A stretch of 40,397 nucleotides of DNA from Streptomyces sp. DI166 (GTDB taxonomy: Bacteria > Actinomycetota > Actinomycetes > Streptomycetales > Streptomycetaceae). Made by a program: the position numbers and the translations under genes. Shown here piece after piece: positions 1 through 8,027 of the stretch (positions within the stretch are counted from its first letter, which is position 1; each line of letters starts with the position of its first letter). The stretch is from assembly GCF_900091315.1 (NCBI RefSeq), contig NZ_FLSP01000081.1, positions 1 to 40,397 of the forward strand, read 5' to 3'. A model generated the notes under the pieces. That model made no database searches. It was given only the letters and a program-made list of their open reading frames with translations, and had not been told where the DNA came from.

Positions 1-16
1 CCGCTACCGTTGCCGC

Positions 17-574
17 ATGAGCTACAAAGTCCGTTCCATTCAGTCCCACGAGTGGCCCCAGGCCAAGGCCCTGCGGCTTGCCGCCCTTCAGGACCCGGTG
101 GCGCACCTCGCCTTCCTGGAGAGCTACGAGTCCGCCGTGACCCAGCCCGACTCGTTCTGGCAGGACCGGGTCACGCGCGCCGCCGAAGGAGCTGCCGACG
201 CGCAGCAGATCATCGCCGAGGGGCCGGACGGGGAGTGGGTCGGGACGCTGACCGTGCTCATGGAGGAGGCCGGCACCGAGGACTGGGCCGGTATGCCCGT
301 CGAGCGGCGCCAGGGGCACCTGGTCGGGGTGTTCGTACAGCCCACGCACCGGGGGATCGGGCTTACCGAGGTGCTCTTCGACGCCGGCCTGGAGTGGGCC
401 TGGGCGCAAGGTGCCGAGCGGGTGCGGCTCATCGTGCACGAGGAGAACGGGCGGGCCCAGCGGCTGTACCGCAAGGTGGGGTTCGAACCGACCGGCGTCA
501 CCGTGCCGCTGCCGCAGGCGCCGGACGACTTGGAGCTTGAGTTCGCTCTCGAACGGGCCCGGCTAGACCGGTAG
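17..574 (+). CDS. GNAT family N-acetyltransferase
   Basis: 185 aa, the usual size of a single GNAT domain, which moves an acetyl group from acetyl-CoA to an amine. The acetyl-CoA pyrophosphate loop is visible in GVFVQPTHRGIGLTEVLFDA (about residues 100-119, RGIG core), and the C-terminal half has the typical ENGRAQRLYRKVGFEPTG segment (strand 6/7 region). The substrate cannot be told from sequence. The ATG start lies only 16 bases into the window, so the ribosome-binding region is mostly cut off. The gene converges with the coupling-protein-like gene and overlaps its 3' end by 12 bases. Family assignment is firm; function is open. Confidence 0.88.
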   Translation: MSYKVRSIQSHEWPQAKALRLAALQDPVAHLAFLESYESAVTQPDSFWQDRVTRAAEGAADAQQIIAEGPDGEWVGTLTVLMEEAGTEDWAGMPVERRQGHLVGVFVQPTHRGIGLTEVLFDAGLEWAWAQGAERVRLIVHEENGRAQRLYRKVGFEPTGVTVPLPQAPDDLELEFALERARLDR

Positions 575-2008
575 TTCGTCGTGCGGCCAGCGGGCGCGGG
601 CCTGTTCCCGGGAACGGAGCAGAGCCAGGGTCGGCAGGCCTCGGTCGGTGCCGGTGGCCAGCAGTTCCGGGAGTTGGGGCAGGGGCGCCACGGCGGCGAC
701 GTCGTCCAGGACGAGGGTGAGTGGTGGGTCGAGGCGACCGGAGGATGACCGTTCGGCCATGCGCCGGCCGCGCTCGACCACGCTTGCGGCGAGTGCCGTG
801 AGCAGGGGCATCGCGCCCGGGTTGGTGCGCGGGTCCTCGATGGATTCCCCCACTACATAAAGCGTGCCCCCTTCGTTGACGAAGGAATCCAAGGCAAGCG
901 CATCAGTTCGGTTTGGAGTGCAGGACTCCCGGATGTTGACCGTGAAGAGGGCGGACAGTGCTCGGGTGGTCAACTGCTGGGCCATGTCCCGGCGTTCGGG
1001 GTGCGCGGTGAGCGCCGCCTCCAACTCGCCCGCGGCACCGGGAGCGGCCTTGGGGCTCGTACGGAGAATGCGTACCGCGTCCTGGAGTTGAGTGCCCTGG
1101 GACCAGCGGTGGACGTGGCGGATGGTGCGGCCGTCTATCGCGGCGGCGTGCAGGGCGCTGCGGAGGAGCGTTTCCGCGACGTCGGCCACCGCCTGATCCA
1201 TCTTCGCTGTGGGGCGGACGGGGGCCAGCAGGGCCGCTGCTCTGGCTGCCGCTGTCTGCTTGTCCTCGCAGCCCGCCGTGGGTGACCAGTGCAGGCGGGA
1301 CGGGGTGTCGCACAGGTGGGTGGGGTCGTAGAGGTGGACCGGGCCCAGTTTGGCGCGGGCGTCCTTGGTGTCCTGCCAGACGGCCGGGTTGGAGGTGATG
1401 ACGAGGGCGGGGCCGTCGGCGTCCCGTACGGCCTGGGCGGCGGTGGCGTGGCGGGTGTCCTTGGTGCCGTAGACGACGGGGGAGCGGGTGGGTTCCCACG
1501 TGTTCGCCGGTTCGAGGGGCGCGGGTCTTGGGGGCTCCTGCACCGGTCTGTGGGTGACTGGTTCCGCGGGGCGAGGGGTCGGTACCTCGTGGGTGACGGG
1601 GGGCTGGGGTTCGGGGGTCTGGGCCGCCAGGCGCTTCTCCTCGCGGCGCCGTGCCCGTACCGCGCGCCAGCGGGCCAGGGTGCCCATCACGAACACCGTG
1701 AGCACGATCAGGACCATCAGCTGGCCGATGAACAGGCCCCAGAACAGGCCGTACCCGGAGAGTTCCTCCGCGGGTGTCTCCGGCCAGGCGCCGGGGAGGT
1801 CGTGGGCGGCGCCGAAGAGGTGGCGCATGGCCAGGGGTGTGCGGGTGAAGGTGACGCCGGTCGGCCAGGAGCCGTGGGCGAGCAGACCGGCCAGCCCGGT
1901 TGCCGTCCACACCAGCAGGGTCATGCCGAGGAGGAAGGCGAGTATGCCGACCAGCAGCCCGTCGGGGATGCCGCCAGAAGTCTCCTGCCGCCGGTCGTCC
2001 GCACGCAC
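563..2008 (-). CDS. VirD4/TraG-like coupling protein, degenerate (membrane protein)
   Basis: 481 aa, last gene of the minus-strand type IV secretion-like operon. Two N-terminal membrane segments (about residues 18-42 and 88-110) are followed by a basic, Pro-rich linker and a cytoplasmic domain. The C-terminal part has LTLVLDDVAAVAPLPQLPEL followed by an LLATGTDRGLPTLALLRS segment, which is the Walker B and following region of VirD4/TraG coupling proteins (LDE-ANI-P-LP-S-GR pattern). I find no GxxGxGKS Walker A motif; the place expected for it reads VVYGTKDTRHATAAQAV. The family would pump substrate into the channel; this copy may not hydrolyse ATP. GTG start behind GGGGGAGGG, 16 bases after the upstream ATPase gene. 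Confidence 0.78.
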   Translation of the reverse strand: MRADDRRQETSGGIPDGLLVGILAFLLGMTLLVWTATGLAGLLAHGSWPTGVTFTRTPLAMRHLFGAAHDLPGAWPETPAEELSGYGLFWGLFIGQLMVLIVLTVFVMGTLARWRAVRARRREEKRLAAQTPEPQPPVTHEVPTPRPAEPVTHRPVQEPPRPAPLEPANTWEPTRSPVVYGTKDTRHATAAQAVRDADGPALVITSNPAVWQDTKDARAKLGPVHLYDPTHLCDTPSRLHWSPTAGCEDKQTAAARAAALLAPVRPTAKMDQAVADVAETLLRSALHAAAIDGRTIRHVHRWSQGTQLQDAVRILRTSPKAAPGAAGELEAALTAHPERRDMAQQLTTRALSALFTVNIRESCTPNRTDALALDSFVNEGGTLYVVGESIEDPRTNPGAMPLLTALAASVVERGRRMAERSSSGRLDPPLTLVLDDVAAVAPLPQLPELLATGTDRGLPTLALLRSREQARARWPHDELPV

Positions 2009-2024
2009 TGTGCCGCCCTCCCCC

Positions 2025-3434
2025 TTATGCCACCGTCGACTCGGAGTCGCCGAGGTGTTGTTCCACGAAGGCCGCCGCCCGTTCCTCCGCCTCCAGCTCC
2101 GCGGCGCGCAGGACGTCGTCGGTGGTTTCGGTGGAGGACTCGGTCATCGCGCGGTCGGTGAAGACCAGCGGGCGTTCGGTCTCGGTGACCAGGTGTTTGA
2201 CCACCTGGACATTGCCGTTGACGTCCCAGACGGCGATACCCGGGGTGAGCGAGGGGATGATCTCCACTGCCCACCTGGGCAGGCCGAGTACCCGTCCCGT
2301 CGCCCTCGCCTCGTCCGCCTTCTGGGCGTAGATGGTCCTGGTGGAGGCCATCTTCAGGATGGCCGCCGCCTCCTTGGCCGCCGCGCCGTCGACGACGTCG
2401 GACAGGTGGTGGACGACCGCCACGAAGGACAGACCCAGGCGTCGGCCGAACTTCAGCAGGCGCTGGAAGAGCTGGGCGACGAACGGGCTGTTGATGATGT
2501 GCCAGGCCTCCTCGACCAGGAAGATGCGCTTCTTCCGGTCGGGGCGGATCCAGGTGTGCTCCAGCCACACGCCGACGATCGCCATCAGGATGGGCATGGC
2601 GATGGAGTTGCGGTCGATGTGGGACAGGTCGAAGACGATCAGCGGGGCGTCCAGGTCGATGCCGACCGTGGTGGGGCCGTCGAACATGCCGCGCAGGTCA
2701 CCGTCGACCAGTCGGTCCAGTACCAGCGCGACGTCCAGGCCCCAGGCCCGTACATCGTCTATGGCGACGTTCATCGCCTCCGCCGACTCCGGTTCGGGGT
2801 GGCGCAGTTGCTCGACGATGTCGGTCAGGACCGGCTGGCGTTCGACGATGGTCTCGTTGACGTAGGCGTGCGCGACCTTCAGCGCGAAGCCGGAACGCTC
2901 GTCGAGGCCATGGCCCATGGCGACCTCGATGATGGTGCGCAGCAGCGCGAGCTGCCCGGTGGTGGTGATCGCCGGGTCCAGGGGGTTGAGCCGGATGCCG
3001 TGGTCCAGGGCGGCCATCGGGTCCAGCCGGATGGGAGTTATCCCCAGCTCCTGCGCGATCAGGTTCCATTCGCCGACCCCGTCCTCGCCCTGCGCGTCCA
3101 GGACGACGACCTGCCGGTCGCGGAAGCGCAGTTGGCGCAGGACGTACGTCTTCTCCAGCGCCGACTTGCCGTTGCCGGACTCGCCGAGGACGAGCCAGTG
3201 CGGGGCGGGCAGCTGCTGGCCGTACAGCTGGAAGGGGTCGTAGATGTAGCCCTTCCCGGAGTACACCTCGCGGCCGATGATCACGCCCGAGTCGCCGAGG
3301 CCGGGCGCGGCGGTCGGGAGGTAGACGGCCTGGGCCTGGCCGGTGGAGGTGCGTACCGGCGGCCGGGTCGTCTCCACCTTGCCGAAGAGGAAGGAGGTGA
3401 AGGCGTCGGTGAGGATGGACAGCGGATCCCGCAT
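2025..3434 (-). CDS. VirB4-like ATPase (type IV secretion ATP-binding protein)
   Basis: 469 aa. Walker A is GESGNGKSALEK (about residue 87) and Walker B is RIFLVEEAWHII (about residue 302). VEEAW and the following PFVAQLFQRLLKFGRRLG stretch are characteristic of VirB4/TraC/ConE ATPases, which power assembly of and transport through conjugation-type channels. At 469 aa it is only the C-terminal motor half of a usual 750-800 aa VirB4; the missing N-terminal half appears to be the neighbouring upstream gene. No membrane segment. ATG start with AAGG upstream, 9 bases after the preceding stop. It belongs to the same operon as the VirD4-, VirB6- and VirB8-like genes. Confidence 0.88.
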   Translation of the reverse strand: MRDPLSILTDAFTSFLFGKVETTRPPVRTSTGQAQAVYLPTAAPGLGDSGVIIGREVYSGKGYIYDPFQLYGQQLPAPHWLVLGESGNGKSALEKTYVLRQLRFRDRQVVVLDAQGEDGVGEWNLIAQELGITPIRLDPMAALDHGIRLNPLDPAITTTGQLALLRTIIEVAMGHGLDERSGFALKVAHAYVNETIVERQPVLTDIVEQLRHPEPESAEAMNVAIDDVRAWGLDVALVLDRLVDGDLRGMFDGPTTVGIDLDAPLIVFDLSHIDRNSIAMPILMAIVGVWLEHTWIRPDRKKRIFLVEEAWHIINSPFVAQLFQRLLKFGRRLGLSFVAVVHHLSDVVDGAAAKEAAAILKMASTRTIYAQKADEARATGRVLGLPRWAVEIIPSLTPGIAVWDVNGNVQVVKHLVTETERPLVFTDRAMTESSTETTDDVLRAAELEAEERAAAFVEQHLGDSESTVA

Positions 3435-3443
3435 GCGGCGGCC

Positions 3444-5003
3444 CTACCTTCGAATGCCGGTGGCGAACGGGAGTGTGTTCACGAAGGCGCGGTGGTGCTC
3501 GCGGTCGCACCACTCCAGCTTCAGGTACGACTTGCCGGCCGAGGCGCGGATGGTCCGCTTGTCGCGGGCCAGGGCCTCGGGGGAACGGGAGGAGACGGTG
3601 ATGTAGCCGACGAGGTTGACCCCCGCCGCGCCGCTCGCCAGGTCCTCGCCGCGTTGGTCCAGGCGGTTGTGGGCGGCGATGTCGCGCGGGTCGACGGTGC
3701 GGTTCATCTTGGCGGCGCGGGACGCCTCGGCCTCGTCGTTGGTCTTCTCCGTGAGCATGCGCTCGATGGCGATCTCGGTGGGTTCGAGGTCCATCGTGAC
3801 GGCGACCGTGCGGATGACGTCCGGGGTGTGGACCAGCAGCGGCGCCAGGAAGTTCACGCCGACCGGGGTCATCGGCCACTCCTTGATCCAGGCCGTGGCG
3901 TGGCACCAGGGGGCCCGGGTGGAGGATTCGCGGGTCTTGGCCTGGAGGTAGGTGGGCTCCATGGCGTCGAGCTCGGCGGGCCAGGCATTACGTTTCGTCA
4001 TCGCCTGGATGTGGTCGATGGGGTGGTCCGGGTCGTACATGGAGTGGATCAGCGAAGCCAGCCGCCCCTGACCGAGCGGCTGCCGTACGCGGATGTCGGC
4101 CTCCTGGAGCCGCGAGCAGATGTCCGTCAGCTCACGGGCCATGACGACGGCGAGCCCGGCGTCCTTGTCGATCTTCCGGCCCTGCTGCGGGCGGGCGGCG
4201 CGGGCCATGGCGTGGGCCTCGGCGGCCAGTTCGCGCGTGTAGTGCATACAGGCGACGAGGTAGGCGCGGTGCTGCTCGCTGCTGGTCGACACCATCGACT
4301 GGAGCTGGTCGTACGACTGCTGCAGCCAGGGCAGCGCCTTGTCGTCCCCGCGTACGGCGACGTCCTTGGCGTGGGCGTCGGGGTCGGCGGGGAGGGTGCG
4401 GGCAAGCATCTGGAGCCGGGTGACGAAGCCGTCGCCGTTGGCCACGTGCTTGAGCAGGGTGCCGAAGCGGTCGACGAGGGCTTCCTGGTCCTCGGAGTCG
4501 CGCAGGCCGACGCCGGGGCCCTCGATCTCGATGGCGGCGGTGACGGTCTTGCGGTCCGCGTGCAGCAGTACGGCGATCTCGTCGGGGCCGAAGGGGGCGG
4601 CGAGCCAGGTGATCCGGCCGATGCCGGGCGGCGGCCCGATCTCGACCTCCCGCCCGTCGATCCGGGTGCCCGCCTCCATCGCCGCCGAACGGTAGACGGT
4701 GCCGGCCCGCAGGGTGCGCTTGTAGCTGCGGTTGATCTCGTACCACTTGTAGAACGTGCGGCGCTTGTACGGCACGTAGACCGCGGCGAGCGCGAGCAGC
4801 GGGAAGCCCATCAGCAGCACGATGCGCAGTGCCAGGAAGGGAACGAGGAGCCCGCACATCATGCCGAGGAACGCGCCGCCGATGATCAGCGCGATCTCGC
4901 CGGTCTCACGATTCCGGCCGACGATCGCGTTCGGCCTGGCGCGGCCGATCAGATATGTACGGCGGGGCGTGACCGGATGGGACAGGTGGGACTCGGTCGT
5001 CAA
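3444..5003 (-). CDS. SCO6880-type protein: membrane anchor plus VirB4 N-terminal-like domain
   Basis: 519 aa. Two adjacent hydrophobic helices near the N-terminus (about residues 38-75, EIALIIGGAFLGMMCGLLV and onward) resemble a PrgI/VirB3-like anchor. A long soluble domain follows, of the type found N-terminal to the ATPase in VirB4 proteins. I infer that VirB3/VirB4-N is encoded here and the VirB4 motor in the next gene, so the two products should bind each other at the membrane. The TTG start at 5003 is supported by GGAGG 9 bases upstream and by a TTGA overlap with the preceding stop. The name follows a widespread Streptomyces annotation that I recall; no enzymatic motif is visible. Confidence 0.72.
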   Translation of the reverse strand: MTTESHLSHPVTPRRTYLIGRARPNAIVGRNRETGEIALIIGGAFLGMMCGLLVPFLALRIVLLMGFPLLALAAVYVPYKRRTFYKWYEINRSYKRTLRAGTVYRSAAMEAGTRIDGREVEIGPPPGIGRITWLAAPFGPDEIAVLLHADRKTVTAAIEIEGPGVGLRDSEDQEALVDRFGTLLKHVANGDGFVTRLQMLARTLPADPDAHAKDVAVRGDDKALPWLQQSYDQLQSMVSTSSEQHRAYLVACMHYTRELAAEAHAMARAARPQQGRKIDKDAGLAVVMARELTDICSRLQEADIRVRQPLGQGRLASLIHSMYDPDHPIDHIQAMTKRNAWPAELDAMEPTYLQAKTRESSTRAPWCHATAWIKEWPMTPVGVNFLAPLLVHTPDVIRTVAVTMDLEPTEIAIERMLTEKTNDEAEASRAAKMNRTVDPRDIAAHNRLDQRGEDLASGAAGVNLVGYITVSSRSPEALARDKRTIRASAGKSYLKLEWCDREHHRAFVNTLPFATGIRR

Positions 5004-6325
5004 CGCCCTTCACCTCCCGTGCGGTTGGTACTGCTGTTGCGGGTGTTGCTGGCGTGCGGGCTGTTGACCGCGGTGCTGCCGCCGGAGCGGGGTACGGGTG
5101 CGGCGGAGGGGACAGATCCGCCGCCTCCGTTCGCGGTACGGGAGCTGTGCGCGGCGACTCCGCCGGCCGCCTGGTTGGCGGGGCGGGGGGTGGCCGAGCT
5201 CTGGCCGCCGTTGTTGTCGGCCCGCGAGCTGTGGGTCTTGATGCCCTGGGCGACGAGGGTCGCCGGGGAGCTGATGACGGCCGCGGCCTTGCCCTCGGCG
5301 CCCTGCATGATGCGGTTGTTGCGGGAGTTCGCGATCTCGTCGCCGAAGCCGGGGACGAAGCGGTAGATCATCGCCGAGGCGAAGATGGCGAGCAGGATGA
5401 TGGCGAGGCCGGAGACGACGGCGGAGAAGGCGTCGGGGCCGTCGTCGGCGGACAGGGCGCCGGCCAGGCCCAGCACGATCACGATGACCGGCTTGACCAG
5501 GATGACGGCGATCATGATGCCCGCCCAGCGGCGGACGTGGCCCCACAGGTTCTTGTCGACCAGGCCCGCGTACACGACGGTGCCGAGGAGGGCGCCGACG
5601 TAGAGCAGGGCGGCGCGGATCACGAGCTCCAGCCAGAGGACTCCGGCGGCGAGGATGGACACCAGGGAGACGACGATCAGCATGATCGGCCCGCCGCCGA
5701 TGTCCTCGCCCTTGTCCAGAGCCCCGGAGAAGGTGCCGAAGAAGGTGTCGGTCTGGTCGCCGGTGGTCGTGGCCAGCACCTCGGAGATGCCGTCGGTCGC
5801 CGAGACCACCGTGTACAGGATCAGCGGGGTGAACGCCGACGCGAGCACCGTCAGCCAGAGGAAGCCGATCGCTTCGCTCAGGGCGGTGGTGAGCGGTACG
5901 CCTCTCACGGCCCGCTTGGCGACGGCCAGCAGCCACAGGAGGAGGGTGAGCACGGTCGACGCCGCGAACACGACCGCGTACTGCTGGAGGAACTTGGGGT
6001 TCGTGAAGTCGACGTTCGCGGTGTCCTTGACCGCCTCACTGAGCTTGTCGACGGTCCATGCGGCGGCGTCGGCACAGCCTTTGGCGAGGGAGGAGAGGGG
6101 GTCGAGGGTGGAGGGGAGGGTGGTGTCGGTGGAGCCGGAACGGCCGCCGCGGTTGTCGCTTTCGCAGTAGTCCTTGGCGGGGCCGTGGATCAGGTCGCAG
6201 GGGTCGTTGCTCGGCGTGGGTGAAGGCGTGGGCGCGGCGAAGGCACGCGTGGCGGTGAGCAGCAGGGCGCCCTGCGCGGCCGTGCCGAGGGCGAGCAGCT
6301 TGAGTACGCGGCGGCTAGCGGGCAT
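5000..6325 (-). CDS. VirB6-like polytopic membrane protein with signal peptide
   Basis: 441 aa. A cleavable signal peptide (MPASRRVLKLLALGTAAQGA, ending near ATRAFA-AP) is followed by an exported Pro/Asp/Cys segment, about five or six membrane helices (mature protein, roughly residues 100-330) and a Ser/Asn/Gly-rich low-complexity tail of about 90 residues. This topology fits VirB6/TrbL channel components. The ATG at 6325 is chosen over an upstream in-frame start because GGAGGG lies 7 bases before it and the encoded signal peptide then starts normally; it overlaps the preceding gene by 11 bases. The 3' end overlaps the next gene through TTGA. Family is inferred from topology and context. Confidence 0.75.
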   Translation of the reverse strand: MPASRRVLKLLALGTAAQGALLLTATRAFAAPTPSPTPSNDPCDLIHGPAKDYCESDNRGGRSGSTDTTLPSTLDPLSSLAKGCADAAAWTVDKLSEAVKDTANVDFTNPKFLQQYAVVFAASTVLTLLLWLLAVAKRAVRGVPLTTALSEAIGFLWLTVLASAFTPLILYTVVSATDGISEVLATTTGDQTDTFFGTFSGALDKGEDIGGGPIMLIVVSLVSILAAGVLWLELVIRAALLYVGALLGTVVYAGLVDKNLWGHVRRWAGIMIAVILVKPVIVIVLGLAGALSADDGPDAFSAVVSGLAIILLAIFASAMIYRFVPGFGDEIANSRNNRIMQGAEGKAAAVISSPATLVAQGIKTHSSRADNNGGQSSATPRPANQAAGGVAAHSSRTANGGGGSVPSAAPVPRSGGSTAVNSPHASNTRNSSTNRTGGEGR

Positions 6326-7115
6326 ACGTGAACCCTCCGTACTCCTCGACGGCCTTCGCCATTTCATCGGCGGTGGAGGCCCTTTCGTCACCGGGAACGG
6401 GCGTGGGGCCGTCCTTCTGGGAGTGGCTCACGATCTTCCAGTCATCGTTGGTCCACTCAAGCTGCATGGTGATGGTGAACCAGCTGTTGGTGACCGGCTT
6501 GGTGGACTTCTCACCGGCCAGCCCGAGAAGCCCGCTGCACCAGACCTCCACGGTGGCCTGGCTGTCCGACGCCTCGGTGACCTTGGTGCCGATCGGAGTC
6601 GTACGCGATACGAAGGTGTAGCCCTCGGGCGCTGAGCCGTCCTTGTTCAGGCCGACGTTCGCGTTGAACTCCGGTGTGTACGCCTTGTCGAGGTTCGCCT
6701 CGAACTCCGACACGCGGGAGGGAACGATGATGGCCTGCAGGATGGAGTCTCTCTTGGCCTTGTCGAACATCTCGGCCGATCCCAGGGCCACCGCATAGTT
6801 CGCCGCCGCACTCTGCGCCCCCTGCTCGTCCCGGGCGAAGCCGGACTTCACCGGCTGTGTGCCCGTCGCGGCCGTGGGCGCCGCCTTCGGCTTGTTCTCG
6901 GGGGTGTCGTCGGAAGAGGAATCGTCTCCTCCACGGTTCGCGAACGCGATCGCCGCGATGAGGAGGACGACCACGCCCACCACCGTCACCAGGCTCCGGG
7001 AGGAGGTGCGGCGCGGCGGGGCGTAGGGGTCGGTTTCGTTCTCCGGGAGGCGGATACGCGTATGGCCGGTGCCCCCGTAGCCGCCGGAGGATTCGCGGTC
7101 GTCGCCGAGACTCAT
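6315..7115 (-). CDS. Single-pass membrane protein, VirB8/TcpC-like
   Basis: 266 aa. A cytoplasmic N-terminus (about 40 residues), one membrane helix (SLVTVVGVVVLLIAAIAFA, about 42-60), an acidic Ser/Asp/Pro linker and an extracytoplasmic domain of about 170 residues. That domain has the shape of an NTF2-like fold: an AQSAAANYAVALGSAEMFDK helix, then strands ending in WFTITMQLEWTNDDWKIVSH. One-helix proteins with NTF2-like ectodomains are the VirB8/TcpC scaffold of type IV secretion systems; this assignment is inference from topology and neighbours. ATG at 7115 lies in an ATGA overlap with a 35-codon ORF and has a GAGGGGG ribosome-binding site. Confidence 0.7.
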   Translation of the reverse strand: MSLGDDRESSGGYGGTGHTRIRLPENETDPYAPPRRTSSRSLVTVVGVVVLLIAAIAFANRGGDDSSSDDTPENKPKAAPTAATGTQPVKSGFARDEQGAQSAAANYAVALGSAEMFDKAKRDSILQAIIVPSRVSEFEANLDKAYTPEFNANVGLNKDGSAPEGYTFVSRTTPIGTKVTEASDSQATVEVWCSGLLGLAGEKSTKPVTNSWFTITMQLEWTNDDWKIVSHSQKDGPTPVPGDERASTADEMAKAVEEYGGFTYAR

Positions 7116-7219
7116 GCCGGGTACGCCCCCTCACCGTCGTACCGGAAGCCGTGATAGCCGTAGGAGTACGACGGTAGCCGTGCTGGTTCCCGCGCGGGCG
7201 CGGTGTGGTGACTCGACAT
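7112..7219 (-). CDS. Small coupled ORF, 35 aa, Tyr/Gly/His-rich
   Basis: A short reading frame starts at ATG 7219 and ends with a TGA sharing four bases (ATGA, 7112-7115) with the start of the VirB8-like gene. The product begins MSSHHTAPAREP and ends with PSYSYGYHGFRYDGEGAYPA: soluble, Tyr/Gly/His-rich, no membrane helix. The exact stop/start overlap matches the junctions elsewhere in this operon and argues for translation. Against it, the only Shine-Dalgarno-like GAGG is about 13 bases upstream of the ATG, and composition gives no family. It may be a real small component or a ribosome-delivery leader for the next gene. Confidence 0.45.
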   Translation of the reverse strand: MSSHHTAPAREPARLPSYSYGYHGFRYDGEGAYPA

Positions 7220-7313
7220 CAGGGAAACGCAACCTCAGCCGGTGGGCACGACGGGCGGGTGGGAAGGACGGGGTACCGGACCGGGCGTGCCCGGAGGGGA
7301 CGGGTGGGCGCGG

Positions 7314-7631
7314 CTACACGGCCATGCCGTACACGATGGTGAACAGCGTGCCGAGCGAACCGATGATGAAGACGCCGGTCAGGCCCGCGATGATGAGGCC
7401 CTTGCCCTGTTCCGCGCTGAACGTGTCGCGCAGTGCGGTGGCTCCGATGCGCTGCTTGGCGGCACCCCAGATGGCGATGCCGAGGCAGAGCAGGATGGCG
7501 ACCGCCATCACCACCTCGATCATCACCTTGGCCTCGTTGCCCAGGCTGCCGAAGGGGCCCCAGTCCGGAGCGATCCCGCCGATGATGGTGTTGATGTCTC
7601 CCTTGTCGGCCGCAAAGAGCATGTAAGTCAC
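7314..7631 (-). CDS. Small two-TM membrane protein, VirB2/pilin-like
   Basis: 105 aa, first gene of the minus-strand secretion-like operon. Two membrane helices (about residues 37-57, VMIEVVMAVAILLCLGIAIW, and 80-102, IIAGLTGVFIIGSLGTLFTI) flank a short basic loop (GAAKQRIGATALRDTF). Two-helix proteins of about 100 aa preceding VirB8/VirB6/VirB4-type genes are commonly VirB2/TrbC-like; here that is inference from topology and position, and no classical long signal peptide is seen. GTG at 7631 with AGGGG just upstream is used; ATG at 7622 is the alternative. A 94-base gap separates it from the next ORF. Confidence 0.72.
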   Translation of the reverse strand: MTYMLFAADKGDINTIIGGIAPDWGPFGSLGNEAKVMIEVVMAVAILLCLGIAIWGAAKQRIGATALRDTFSAEQGKGLIIAGLTGVFIIGSLGTLFTIVYGMAV

Positions 7632-8027
7632 CGCCCCTGTTGGGTAGTTCCACTTCCTCTGTCGTGGCGCAGAGGTCAGGCATCATTGTCGCCGACAATG
7701 CCGCTGCCGTATGTCGACTTGGCGTCATTGATTGGCGGGTTTCGTACGAATAGCTTGTCACCGTCGCGCGCGGGGTCTCCTCGGGGAGCGCGGGGCGGTG
7801 TACGCGGAGTCGTATCGTCACTCTGTGTATCACGGCAGGTTACACCGGGCAACGAAGTCGGAGCGGAACCTGTCGTGTGGTTCCGTCGTTGACCCCTCTT
7901 GCGCCTACTTGCCCGGCTCGTGCGGTTTCTGACGGCCGGTCGGGTGACGGGTCGGGGAGATGTTCCCCGGGTGAAGGCTACGCCCCTGGCAGGCCCGGAC
8001 TTTGAGCGGGCGTCACGGCGTGCGCGG
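7632..8027. other. Intergenic region upstream of the secretion-like operon
   Basis: About 395 bases between the small membrane protein gene and the end of the tetR gene, both on the minus strand. It must hold the promoter of the secretion-like operon. I see a short perfect dyad at 7685-7699 and a 6-bp dyad at 7656-7675, but no coding region that looks real and no convincing -35/-10 pair. Confidence 0.5.
7685..7699. promoter_or_regulatory. Perfect 15-bp dyad, candidate operator
   Basis: ATTGTCG-C-CGACAAT, 7-bp arms around one base, lying 54 bases upstream of the first gene of the secretion-like operon. It is the only strong short dyad in this gap and is unusually AT-rich for the region. It differs from the TTGRCG-type dyads at 8642-8708. 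The binding protein is unknown. Confidence 0.35.

Noticed and set aside
1488..5366. A 1292-codon plus-strand open frame opposite the secretion-like operon
   Set aside because: It is antisense to five genes with clear motifs, has no ribosome-binding site or domain, and arises from high-GC codon bias.
7656..7675. CCTCTG/CAGAGG dyad in the secretion operon leader
   Set aside because: 6-bp arms with an 8-base loop are too weak to claim as terminator or operator.
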